Assembly (NCBI GenBank): GCA_965650335.1
Contig: CBFGOI010000008.1
Coordinates: 1 to 64,000 of the forward strand
Source of the DNA: Paradesertivirga sp965650335
GTDB lineage: Bacteria > Bacteroidota > Bacteroidia > Sphingobacteriales > Sphingobacteriaceae
Length of the DNA stretch: 64,000 bases
Reading direction: 5' to 3'
Each line of letters opens with the position of its first letter. Position 1 is the stretch's first letter. The notes below the pieces were generated by a model that was given only the letters and a program-made list of their open reading frames with translations, was not told the origin of the DNA and did not search any database. Positions 51,086 to 59,105 of this stretch are shown here, piece by piece. Made by a program: the position numbers and the translations under genes.

Positions 51086-51672
51086 CATTTGGTATATCTT
51101 ACTTTAATCACCACTTTTTTCACGACATCGTATCCGTCAACCTTAATACTCGGACGGTGAACATCTTCAGGAAAAAAGATATACATCGTTCCCGGCTCTG
51201 CAACATAAAATCTACCAGCCGCAATGTAATTAGCTACATCCCTCGTCGGATCATAGGGCTTTGTTACAGTAGCTTTTGAAAGTTCGGCAACGCCAATTTT
51301 TTCTTTACCCGTAACAATATATTGTATGTCGATCATTTTACGGTGAGATTCCCAATTGGTTTGTTCGTATGCCTTATCCGGACCTTCGGTTACAGAAGCG
51401 AAAACGCTATCACCATCAATCGGATATTTTCCCGGAGCAAGCTTCTCCAAGTCAGTGTCTTTCAAATAAGCAAAAGCTTTATCCCACCAAACCTTATTCT
51501 TTTTATACTGATTTTCAAACTCTGCCTGGTTAATGTCGCTGTATGGCATAAGTTTTAATCCGTTATACCACTGCCCCTGTTTGAACCAGCTGGAAGAAGT
51601 TTTTTTGGCTGCACATCCTGTTAAAAACAGCCCGCCTATTAAAGCAATTAGAATAAATTTAAAAGAATTCAT
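51085..51672 (-). CDS. YhcH/YjgK/YiaL family (DUF386) lipoprotein
   Basis: 195 aa. Lipoprotein signal: hydrophobic segment FILIALIGGLFLTGC with lipobox LTGC (Cys20). The remainder (about 50-193) is a full DUF386 domain: GKYPIDGDSVFASVTEGPDKAYEQTNWESHRKMIDIQYIV, EKIGVAEL, and the cupin ending FFPEDVHRPSIKVDG. Most relatives are cytoplasmic sugar-acid enzymes (N-acetylneuraminate metabolism); export as a lipoprotein is notable. Its promoter is at 51695-51724. Confidence 0.9.
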   Translation of the reverse strand: MNSFKFILIALIGGLFLTGCAAKKTSSSWFKQGQWYNGLKLMPYSDINQAEFENQYKKNKVWWDKAFAYLKDTDLEKLAPGKYPIDGDSVFASVTEGPDKAYEQTNWESHRKMIDIQYIVTGKEKIGVAELSKATVTKPYDPTRDVANYIAAGRFYVAEPGTMYIFFPEDVHRPSIKVDGYDVVKKVVIKVRYTK

Positions 51673-51694
51673 TATATGGTTGGTTTTATATCTG

Positions 51695-51724
51695 CCAAGA
51701 TAAATATTTCATCAGTATTGACAA
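51695..51724 (-). promoter_or_regulatory. Promoter of the YhcH lipoprotein gene
   Basis: Minus strand: TTG (51724-51722), 19-nt spacer, TATCTTGG (51702-51695), one base off TAnnTTTG. Leader of about 15-20 nt. Confidence 0.55.
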
Positions 51725-51751
51725 CATACGAAAGTTAAAACTCAAAAATCT

Positions 51752-51759
51752 TATCTTCG
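51752..51759 (+). promoter_or_regulatory. -7 box at the ligA start
   Basis: TATCTTCG (TAnnTTCG) ends only four bases before the ligA ATG at 51764, implying a leaderless or near-leaderless mRNA. No -33 TTG at proper spacing. Confidence 0.4.
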
Positions 51760-51763
51760 TTCC

Positions 51764-53779
51764 ATGTCTCTTTTTGAAATTAAAGAACGAATGGATGCCC
51801 TGGTTAAAGAACTTAACCAGCACAATTACAACTATTATGTACTTGCCCAGCCTACAATTTCCGACTTCGAGTTTGATATCAAGCTGAAAGAGCTGGAAGC
51901 GCTGGAAAAACAACATCCTGAGTACCAGGACGAAAACTCCCCCACCCAAAAGATCGGCGGAGACATTACAAAAAAATTCGAGACGGTAAGCCATAAGTGG
52001 CCCATGCTTTCTTTAGGGAACACGTACAACGAACAGGATCTGAGAGATTTTGATGAGCGGATACGTAAAGCGATAGGAAGCGAATTCGAATATGTTTGCG
52101 AGCTGAAGTTCGATGGCTTATCGATAAACCTCACCTACGAAAATGGAAAGCTTTTACGGGCTGTTACCCGAGGAGATGGCACAAAGGGAGATAATGTAAC
52201 TACAAACATAAAAACGATACAACGTATCCCAAAAACACTTCAGGGCCCGGGTTATCCTGAAAGTTTTGAAATCCGCGGTGAAGTATTTATGCACCGTGCA
52301 GCCTTTGAACGATTAAACCACGAGCGTCTTGAGAAAGGCGAAGTGCCTTATGCAAATCCAAGAAACTTCGCTTCGGGTACCGTTAAACTTCAGGATTCTG
52401 CTGAAGTAGCTAAACGGCCGCTTGATTGCTTTCTATATTTTTTGTACACAGATAAAAAGCTTTTCAACACCCACTGGGAAAGTCTTCAAACGGTTCGCGA
52501 GTGGGGATTTCACATCTGCGAGCACAATAAACTGGTAAAAAACATCGATGAAGTTTTAGCTTTTATTCATTACTGGCAGGACAAGCGCTTTGGTTTAAGT
52601 TATGACATTGACGGTATCGTTATTAAAGTAAATAATTACAGTCAGCAGCAGGAACTAGGCTTTACAGCTAAATCGCCACGCTGGGCTATTTCATATAAAT
52701 ACAAAGCCGAGGAGGTTGAAACCATACTTGAAAGTGTGACCTACCAGGTCGGAAGAACAGGTGCGGTGACACCAGTTGCCAATCTTAAACCTGTTCTGTT
52801 AGCGGGTACAACGGTAAAACGTGCCACATTACACAATGCTAACGAGATAGTAAGACTTGATTTACATAAAGGAGACAGCGTTTTTGTTGAAAAGGGAGGA
52901 GAAATCATTCCCAAGATCATTGCTGTAAACACACTGAAGCGAGCTGAAAACGCTGAAAAGATTGAGTACATTAAAACCTGTCCGGAATGTGGAAGCGACT
53001 TAATTCGAAAAGAGGGTGAAGCTGTACATTATTGTCCGAATGATGAAAGTTGCCCGCCGCAAATAGTGGGTAAAATTCAACATTTTATTAGTCGTAAAGC
53101 CATGAATATAGATGGCTTGGGCGATGAAACAATTGAAACCTTGTACAGAAAAGGCTTAATCGAGCATATCAGCGATCTCTATATTTTACATGAAAAGATG
53201 GATGAGCTAAAACAGATGGAACGTTTTGGTGAAAAGTCTATCAATAATATGCTTGAAGGAATTGAGCGCTCAAAGCAAATGCCTTTTGAAAAAGTTTTGT
53301 TTGGTATGGGGATCCGTTATGTTGGCGAAACTGTGGCGCGGAAAATCGCTCAACATTTCAAAAACATAGATAGCCTAATGAATGCGTCCTATGAAGAATT
53401 AATTTCTGTTGATGAGATTGGAAGCAGAATCGCGGAAAGCTTAATTGATTATTTCAAAGATTCCAGACACCTAGATCAGCTTGAAAAATTAAGAGCGGCC
53501 GGCTTACAATTCAGAACCGAAGAAAAAGAAATAAATCTAGCCAGCGATAAACTTGTTGGAAAGACATTCATTATATCCGGAGTTTTTGAGAAATTTAGCC
53601 GAGACGAACTTTCGGAAATCATCCAGGCAAACGGAGGAAAAATACTAAGCAGCATCTCGTCAAAATTGACTTATTTGGTAGCCGGAGACAATATGGGGCC
53701 ATCAAAATTAGAGAAAGCACAAAAATTAAATATCCCAATTATCTCGGACGACGAGCTTCTTAGATTAATAAATGAGTAA
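51764..53779 (+). CDS. ligA: NAD-dependent DNA ligase
   Basis: 671 aa, normal LigA length. Domain Ia about 1-65, adenylation domain with KxDG at Lys115 (ELKFDGLSIN), SGTVKLQDS and KSPRWAISYKYKAEEVET, OB fold, zinc finger with CPECGS (about 407) and CPNDESCPP, helix-hairpin-helix repeats, and BRCT domain (about 590-671). It seals nicks in replication and repair using NAD. A single gene; the next, dapA, is 123 bases away after a hairpin. Confidence 0.97.
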   Translation: MSLFEIKERMDALVKELNQHNYNYYVLAQPTISDFEFDIKLKELEALEKQHPEYQDENSPTQKIGGDITKKFETVSHKWPMLSLGNTYNEQDLRDFDERIRKAIGSEFEYVCELKFDGLSINLTYENGKLLRAVTRGDGTKGDNVTTNIKTIQRIPKTLQGPGYPESFEIRGEVFMHRAAFERLNHERLEKGEVPYANPRNFASGTVKLQDSAEVAKRPLDCFLYFLYTDKKLFNTHWESLQTVREWGFHICEHNKLVKNIDEVLAFIHYWQDKRFGLSYDIDGIVIKVNNYSQQQELGFTAKSPRWAISYKYKAEEVETILESVTYQVGRTGAVTPVANLKPVLLAGTTVKRATLHNANEIVRLDLHKGDSVFVEKGGEIIPKIIAVNTLKRAENAEKIEYIKTCPECGSDLIRKEGEAVHYCPNDESCPPQIVGKIQHFISRKAMNIDGLGDETIETLYRKGLIEHISDLYILHEKMDELKQMERFGEKSINNMLEGIERSKQMPFEKVLFGMGIRYVGETVARKIAQHFKNIDSLMNASYEELISVDEIGSRIAESLIDYFKDSRHLDQLEKLRAAGLQFRTEEKEINLASDKLVGKTFIISGVFEKFSRDELSEIIQANGGKILSSISSKLTYLVAGDNMGPSKLEKAQKLNIPIISDDELLRLINE

Positions 53780-53842
53780 TCTGAAAATTCACTCGTGTAA
53801 ATTCATAAATCCATCATAAATTAGCAAGCTATTTGGGTTTCG

Positions 53843-53880
53843 TTAAAAAGCTTATTTAATTGAGCATAAGAGCTTTTTAA
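53843..53880 (+). terminator. Weak terminator candidate of ligA
   Basis: TTAAAAAGCTTAT, 10-base loop, ATAAG-A-GCTTTTTAA: an AT-rich stem with one bulge, 63 bases after the ligA stop. The right arm supplies a short T tract. Confidence 0.4.
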
Positions 53881-53902
53881 AACCCTCCAAGACAAACAAA
53901 GA

Positions 53903-54781
53903 ATGAATAAATTTCATGGAACAGGTGTAGCTATGGTTACTCCGTTCAACACAGACGGTTCAGTAGATTTAGAAGGGTTAAAAAGGTTAATCAATTTTCA
54001 GATTGATGGCGGTGTACAATACCTGGTGTCATTGGGAACAACAGGAGAAGCATCAACGTTAAGTAAGGATGAGAAGAAAACTGTTTGGGAATTCACCAAA
54101 GACACAGTAGCTGGCCGTGTGCCTTTAGTTGCCGGAATTGGAGGGAACAGCACCTCAGAAGTAATTAAAGATTTGGAGAGCTTTAACAGCGAAGGGTATG
54201 ACGCAATTCTTTCGGTAAGTCCGTATTATAACCGACCTACGCAAGAAGGAATCTACCAGCATTATAAGGCAATTGCACAAGCGGCTCCCCTTCCTGTAAT
54301 GTTATATAATGTTCCGGCCAGAACAGGCAGCAATATGACTGCCGAAACCACACTCAGACTGGCGCATGATTTTAAAAATATTATCGCTGTAAAAGAAGCA
54401 GCCGGGAATTTCGATCAATTCAATAAAATATTAAGAGATAAAGCCGAAGATTTTCTTTTTATTTCGGGCGATGATGCGGTTTCTTTGCCACTGATTGCAA
54501 TGGGTGCAGTAGGTATCATTTCAGTGGTTGCGAATGCTATTCCAGCAATATTTTCTAAGATGATTGGGTTATGCCTTGAAGGCAAGTTTAAAGATGCACA
54601 AATCTTGCATTACAAGATTCTTGAGTTCACTAACTTATTGTTCCTGGAAGGAAATCCCTGCGGAGTAAAAGAAGCATTAATGCATCTGGAGGTTTGCGGA
54701 AATACATTGCGGTTACCACTCGTAAATGTCAGCCAGGGATTATCCACAGCTATAGAAAAGCAGGTTCAGAGTCTAGGATAA
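53903..54781 (+). CDS. dapA: 4-hydroxy-tetrahydrodipicolinate synthase
   Basis: 292 aa. TIM-barrel Schiff-base enzyme: GTTGE at 45-49, SPYYNRPTQEGIYQHYKA (106-123), Tyr135 in MLYNVPARTG, Lys164 in AVKEAAGN and SGDDAVSLPLIAMGAVGIISV. It condenses pyruvate with aspartate-4-semialdehyde, the first step specific to lysine and meso-diaminopimelate, linking to the peptidoglycan genes elsewhere in the window. Ends in a strong convergent terminator. Confidence 0.97.
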   Translation: MNKFHGTGVAMVTPFNTDGSVDLEGLKRLINFQIDGGVQYLVSLGTTGEASTLSKDEKKTVWEFTKDTVAGRVPLVAGIGGNSTSEVIKDLESFNSEGYDAILSVSPYYNRPTQEGIYQHYKAIAQAAPLPVMLYNVPARTGSNMTAETTLRLAHDFKNIIAVKEAAGNFDQFNKILRDKAEDFLFISGDDAVSLPLIAMGAVGIISVVANAIPAIFSKMIGLCLEGKFKDAQILHYKILEFTNLLFLEGNPCGVKEALMHLEVCGNTLRLPLVNVSQGLSTAIEKQVQSLG

Positions 54782-54842
54782 AAAAACAGCCGGCAATCGG
54801 TGAGGAATATGGTTCGGGAATTAATCTCACATTATAAAAAAT

Positions 54843-54877
54843 AAAAAACCCCGTCTGAAAAACAGGCGGGGTTTTTT
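54843..54877. terminator. Bidirectional terminator between dapA and Hc1-like gene
   Basis: AAAAAACCCCGTCTG, AAAAA loop, CAGGCGGGGTTTTTT. A 15-bp stem with one G-U pair, A and T tracts at both ends, serving both convergent genes. Confidence 0.9.
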
Positions 54878-54894
54878 ATTCCAAAAAGAATAAA

Positions 54895-55083
54895 TTACTT
54901 AGCAGTATTTTTTGCTTCCTGGATCTCTAAACGAATCGCTTGAGCAAGGTTTTTGATATCTTGTAAACCTTTTCTAACACGAGTTCCAGCAGCGCTGTTT
55001 CCTTTGTTATAGAATTTGTCTGCATCACCTTCTAAGCCAGTGATTAAGTCTTTAAGTTCGGTAAATCTTTCGAATTTTGCCAT
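54895..55083 (-). CDS. Small histone H1-like (Hc1) protein
   Basis: 62 aa. KFERFTELKDLITGLEGDADKFYNKGNSAAGTRVRKGLQDIKNLAQAIR shows the conserved Bacteroidota Hc1-like pattern, with NKGNSAAGTRVRKGLQ at about 26-41. Two helices, basic, no membrane segment. Members are annotated as histone H1-like DNA-binding proteins by similarity to chlamydial Hc1; DNA binding has not been shown from sequence. Monocistronic with its own -7 box. Confidence 0.88.
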   Translation of the reverse strand: MAKFERFTELKDLITGLEGDADKFYNKGNSAAGTRVRKGLQDIKNLAQAIRLEIQEAKNTAK

Positions 55084-55133
55084 TGTTAAATAAGTTTAGT
55101 TTTAATGAGTTAATATTTTTTATAAGCTATAAG

Positions 55134-55141
55134 CGAATGTA
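55134..55141 (-). promoter_or_regulatory. -7 box of the Hc1-like gene
   Basis: The minus strand reads TACATTCG (TAnnTTCG), about 50 bases upstream of the ATG. No -33 TTG at proper spacing. Confidence 0.4.
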
Positions 55142-55305
55142 AAGGGTTTTTCTATAAAAAAAAATTATTTGAAAAATAAAAATCGCCTTTCTGAGTGTTT
55201 TTATCCACATTTGGGGCATTATTCACACAAAAAGCTCCATATTTAACCCAAGAGAAAACTGTTATCATATAACAAAATACCGACAGCCTCCAATAAATCC
55301 AATTC

Positions 55306-56544
55306 TTAGGAAAGCCCGTTCTTATCCTTGTAAAAGCCTTTTTCTAATCTTTCACCGACTTCAGAGAATGCTTCGAGTGTACGTTGAACATCTTCATGTG
55401 TATGCATAGCCGTTGGAATAATCCGAAGCTCCATTAATCCTTTCGGAATAACAGGATATACCACAATGGAGCAAAAGATTCCATAGTTTTCACGGAGATC
55501 CATTGTGATGGCAGTAGCTTCAGGTAGTTCGCCTTTTAAGAAAACGGGGGTTACCATCGTGTTGGTAAGCCCGAGGTTAAAGCCTCTTTCACGTAAGCCT
55601 TTTTGCAAAGTAGTAGCAATGTCCCATAACTTCTCACGAAGCTCTGGTTTGGTTTTTAAGAGTTCTAATCGCTTACGCAAACCTATAACCATTGGCATGG
55701 GCAATGCCTTTGCAAAAGTTTGCGAGCGCATGTTATACCGAAGATAATTGGTTATTTCTTCAGTTGAAGCAACAAATGCTCCAATACCAGCCATTGACTT
55801 AGCGAACGTACCGAAATAAATATCAATCCCATTAATACAATCCTGCTCTTCATGTGTTCCGGCTCCGGTTTTACCCATGGTACCAAATCCATGTGCATCG
55901 TCAATCAGCAAACGGAATTTGAAGTCTTTCTTGAGATCTATAAGCTCCTTCAATTTACCCTGTGCACCCGACATTCCGAACACACCTTCTGTAATTACAA
56001 GAATTCCACCGCCTGTTTGTTCAACAAGTTTAGAGGCTCTCTCTAATTGCTTCCTGCAGCTTTCGATATCGTTATGCTGATATACATAGCGTTTACCCAT
56101 ATGCAATCTTACCCCATCGATAATACATGCATGCGATTCACCGTCGTAAACAATTACATCATTTCTATCAACCATGGTATCGATAATAGACACCATTCCC
56201 TGATAACCGTAATTTAATAAAAACGCATCCTGAAAACCTGTAAACTCGGCTAACTCTTTTTCCAGCGCCTCATGATGATTCGAGTTACCCGACATCATGC
56301 GTGCACCCATTGGATAGGCTAAACCATATTCTGCAGCCGCCTGAGCATCTGCTTCACGCACTTCCGGATGATTTGCTAATCCAAGATAATTGTTCAAGCT
56401 CCACACCAGATGATCCTTTCCACGGAATTTCATATGAGGGGCAATTTCACCTTCCAATTTTGGAAAAGAAAAGTAGCCATGCGCCATTTTCTGATGCTGG
56501 CCTAATGGCCCCATATTTTTAGATATTTTATCAAATAAATCCAA
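55306..56544 (-). CDS. PLP-dependent alpha-oxoamine synthase (KBL/SPT/CFAT family)
   Basis: 412 aa. Fold type I aminotransferase of the alpha-oxoamine synthase group: NYLGLANHPEV (about 52-62), YGYQGMVSIIDTM, DGESHACIIDG (about 134-144), PLP-binding DDAHGFGTMGKTG (Asp215, Asp216, His218) and the Schiff-base lysine Lys249 in YFGTFAKSMAG. Such enzymes condense an amino acid with an acyl-CoA or acyl-ACP. In this phylum candidates are serine palmitoyltransferase, cysteate acyltransferase for sulfonolipids, glycine C-acetyltransferase or AONS. None can be chosen from sequence alone; N-terminal MGPLGQHQKMAHGYFSFPKLEGE is not typical of AONS. Own promoter at 56579-56611. Confidence 0.88.
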   Translation of the reverse strand: MDLFDKISKNMGPLGQHQKMAHGYFSFPKLEGEIAPHMKFRGKDHLVWSLNNYLGLANHPEVREADAQAAAEYGLAYPMGARMMSGNSNHHEALEKELAEFTGFQDAFLLNYGYQGMVSIIDTMVDRNDVIVYDGESHACIIDGVRLHMGKRYVYQHNDIESCRKQLERASKLVEQTGGGILVITEGVFGMSGAQGKLKELIDLKKDFKFRLLIDDAHGFGTMGKTGAGTHEEQDCINGIDIYFGTFAKSMAGIGAFVASTEEITNYLRYNMRSQTFAKALPMPMVIGLRKRLELLKTKPELREKLWDIATTLQKGLRERGFNLGLTNTMVTPVFLKGELPEATAITMDLRENYGIFCSIVVYPVIPKGLMELRIIPTAMHTHEDVQRTLEAFSEVGERLEKGFYKDKNGLS

Positions 56545-56578
56545 TTTATTATGTTTTTAGTGACTTAAAATAAAGTTG

Positions 56579-56611
56579 CGAATTTAACCTTTTTAAAGGT
56601 GAATAACAATT
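56579..56611 (-). promoter_or_regulatory. Promoter of the alpha-oxoamine synthase gene
   Basis: Minus strand: TTG (56611-56609), 22-nt spacer, TAAATTCG (56586-56579). Leader about 30 nt to the ATG at 56544. Confidence 0.55.
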
Positions 56612-56670
56612 GAAAACGGGGGTAAATCGCACCCCCATAATCATTTGCAGAAACGCTTTGAGTAAAATTT

Positions 56671-58566
56671 TCAATAATTAACGTCGAGCGTAAAGCCAAT
56701 TCCCAAATTGCTGTGCTTTTTTATCTTTCCCTGACTATTTGGCCTCACAAAAGCACCTCCATTAAATAGTCCCAAAGCAAAATAGATCCCCTCTCCCTTT
56801 CTGATTTCGCCCTCGCTACTTACCCACTCCAGTGATACAAACACATCTTCATTAAGTACAATATTGTGAGTTTTAAGGTCTGTTGAGATGATACCGGTCT
56901 GATTAGCTGCTATTGGTATAAAAATATTCTCAGTTAGTAAATTTGCACCTGGCTTACCGTCTTTAACTTTATAAATATTCAATCGAAATAAAGTATTACA
57001 ACTGATTGTGTTAAAATTCACCTTAAAATTTAAAGCGTTTACCGAAACGGGGTGGCGGGGCACCTCGACCTTGATTCCCAACTCTGCTCCAAGTTGCATA
57101 TACGGAAATGGGGTACTGAAAAATTTAAATGTGTTCTTGTTTCCTAAAACCTTGCTTCTTGGCTTTTTCGCCCTGACAACAACTTCTGACAGGTTTTCCG
57201 CTTTCTCCGCCAACCGTATAACGCTGGGAAAATTCCGAAGATCGCCCGCAGAAAATATTTTTGTCTCGTAACCGATCATTGAAATCCGTAGAGTGTCATT
57301 CGTACCATCAGGGTCAAAATCAATTTCGAAAGTTCCAGCGCTGTTGGTTACCGTACCTAGCTGTCTGTTAATAAAGCCGACATTCACGTAAGGCAAGGGA
57401 ATCCCAGAAATGGCATTTACTACCTTTCCTCTAATTTTTCGGTGATTGGAATTCTGTTTGGATTGCTTTGGCTCATTAGTAGCCAACTGTGAGGTTGACA
57501 GCGATGTGTAGAAAGAATTAAAGCCGGCTGCTCCATTAAGATATTGGTTTATAAAAAGTCTGGTGGCTTTCAGCACAGTTGCATAAACCTTGGCAGCCTG
57601 ACCGGAAGAGTTTAAAACAGCAGGAATGCAAATAAAGTGCTCATGCTTACTATTTTTAAGGACCAAATGAAACACTCCTGTTTTTTCGGCGCTGCCGCGA
57701 TAGCCAGCAGTGCTATCTGAGCGCTCAAAATCATCACTCTGCATTTTCAAAACAGGAAGGTTGGTTGCGACATGTGCAGAATCCAAAGAGTTGAGTGCAT
57801 TAGAGGTTCCGGTGGTTATAAGGCTGCTTGGATCACTACCGTCGAGTGACACCATTGCTTTGATATTCGGCAATCGACCCGGTAAAAAAGAAGCGGCAAG
57901 GCCACCCCAGCTACAGCCAACTACGCCGATATTGTCCAGATCGACCTGAAAATCATCCTTATTTCGAAGATACTCAGTTGCGGCAACGGCATCATTCACC
58001 TGTTCAATTAAGTCGAGAAGATTCTCGGTCATGTACCCGGGATATATCCCCACAGATGCGATCGAAAGCACTGCGTAGCCATTCTCTGCGAGCTCCTCCA
58101 AAAGCCGGTAATTCTCGTATCCCATGCTATTAAAAGATGCCATGTATATCACGAGTGGAGCCTTTCCTTTTGCAGGGGTAGCGTCCCGATAGCTATTTGT
58201 TATAGTCGCCATCAATTTTTTCCCACCATCGGGTTCGATACCGGATTCGATAGAGTAAAATTCCGCCATCTCTTTGGCAATACCTCGAAAATCGGTCTTT
58301 TCCCGATACCGGCCAGACCGTTCTTCGTACAAATTCAACAGCTCCTCAAAATGCATTGGCTGTGAGCCTTTTCTGTGGGCAGGATACCAAAAATCTATAT
58401 CGATGGGTCTAAAATGCAGTCTGTGATTTTTTGCAGAATTAGGAAGATAGATGCGCGAAGTATCAACTATGGAGATAGTCTTGAAACCGGCATCATAAGC
58501 TTTATCAGGCTGAGCATGAAGTAACAGAGGATGCAACAGAAGCAAGAAATAGATGAAGAATCGCAT
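56671..58566 (-). CDS. Secreted alpha/beta hydrolase with carboxypeptidase-regulatory-like domain
   Basis: 631 aa. Signal peptide about 1-19. Alpha/beta hydrolase domain about 45-345: the nucleophile elbow VVGCSWGGLAAS (Ser219) and a candidate His in NSKHEHFICIP (about 305-314). Then a CarboxypepD_reg-like beta-sandwich (about 377-465, with RKIRGKVVNAISGIPLPYVNVG) and a C-terminal beta-rich region to the end. This is an unusual three-part protein, probably at the cell surface or periplasm. Relatives include dienelactone-hydrolase-like esterases; the substrate is unknown. Confidence 0.82.
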   Translation of the reverse strand: MRFFIYFLLLLHPLLLHAQPDKAYDAGFKTISIVDTSRIYLPNSAKNHRLHFRPIDIDFWYPAHRKGSQPMHFEELLNLYEERSGRYREKTDFRGIAKEMAEFYSIESGIEPDGGKKLMATITNSYRDATPAKGKAPLVIYMASFNSMGYENYRLLEELAENGYAVLSIASVGIYPGYMTENLLDLIEQVNDAVAATEYLRNKDDFQVDLDNIGVVGCSWGGLAASFLPGRLPNIKAMVSLDGSDPSSLITTGTSNALNSLDSAHVATNLPVLKMQSDDFERSDSTAGYRGSAEKTGVFHLVLKNSKHEHFICIPAVLNSSGQAAKVYATVLKATRLFINQYLNGAAGFNSFYTSLSTSQLATNEPKQSKQNSNHRKIRGKVVNAISGIPLPYVNVGFINRQLGTVTNSAGTFEIDFDPDGTNDTLRISMIGYETKIFSAGDLRNFPSVIRLAEKAENLSEVVVRAKKPRSKVLGNKNTFKFFSTPFPYMQLGAELGIKVEVPRHPVSVNALNFKVNFNTISCNTLFRLNIYKVKDGKPGANLLTENIFIPIAANQTGIISTDLKTHNIVLNEDVFVSLEWVSSEGEIRKGEGIYFALGLFNGGAFVRPNSQGKIKKHSNLGIGFTLDVNY

Positions 58567-58639
58567 GACAATGCAAAATATGGTAAAAAATCAAAAGCAC
58601 CAGATTTTAACAATAGTTTAACCTTTGCGATGCGCCTGC

Positions 58640-58857
58640 TTAGTGATGAAACACTATAGCCCACATAAATGTCATCGACATTGCGAGCGTTTTTTTGCCC
58701 GTCTTAACCAGCTTTATTTCTTCTATGGCTTCCTTGATTTCCTGCATGAGCAGCGCTTTGCTATCGGATTTATTGATAGCCTCTACATAAGGCACCCTCT
58801 TAGCACTTCAAGTAGAGAAAGAGCTTTGCTATCTTTAATGTTTAACAATACTTTCAT
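58640..58857 (-). pseudogene. Degraded antitoxin gene (type II TA), two frameshifts
   Basis: On the minus strand MKVLLNIKDSKALSLLEVLR (from the ATG at 58857) continues after a frameshift as VPYVEAINKSDSKALLMQEIKEAIEEIKLVKTGKK, then, after a second shift in an A7 run, as ARNVDDIYVG. The whole matches the pattern of Bacteroidota antitoxins with MKVLxNIKDSKA...KEIKEAVEExKLxKxGK...DDxLNEL. No toxin gene adjoins it. Coordinates are approximate. Confidence 0.65.
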
Positions 58858-59050
58858 GGATAGTGCTAATTTATTAGTTGAATCGACCTCTAATACGGAT
58901 ATTTTTTGGGCAACTGAACCTTTCCTGCGGTTGGCGATTGCCCCAACAAAAATATGGAACAAAAATCCTCTTAAATAATGAGATAATGCTTATCTGCTGA
59001 CTTTTACGCCTGCTTTGTGTAGCGGCAACGAATCTTCAAAGTTTAATCCA

Positions 59051-59088
59051 TAAAAAAGCCTCTGCCTATTTTACTAAGCAGAGGCTTT
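59051..59088 (-). terminator. Rho-independent terminator of ftsZ/dcw cluster
   Basis: Minus strand: AAAGCCTCTGC, 12-base loop, GCAGAGGCTTT and then TTT. Perfect 11-bp stem, 18 bases after the ftsZ stop; it closes the murC-ftsQ-ftsA-ftsZ run. Confidence 0.88.
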
Positions 59089-59105
59089 AACTATTTTGAG
59101 AGCCG

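Larger units (their letters stand above)
58567..59105. other. Intergenic region with antitoxin relic and ftsZ terminator
   Basis: Holds the antitoxin remnant (58640-58857) and the ftsZ terminator (59051-59088). The plus-strand open frame at 58625-58978 is antisense to the relic and looks like chance. Otherwise I see nothing in it. Confidence 0.6.

Noticed and set aside
50994..51279. 92-aa plus-strand frame across the second palindrome
   Set aside because: Runs antisense through the YhcH gene and the palindrome; shadow frame.
58625..58978. 117-aa plus-strand open frame
   Set aside because: It is antisense to the recognisable antitoxin relic, which explains the region better.
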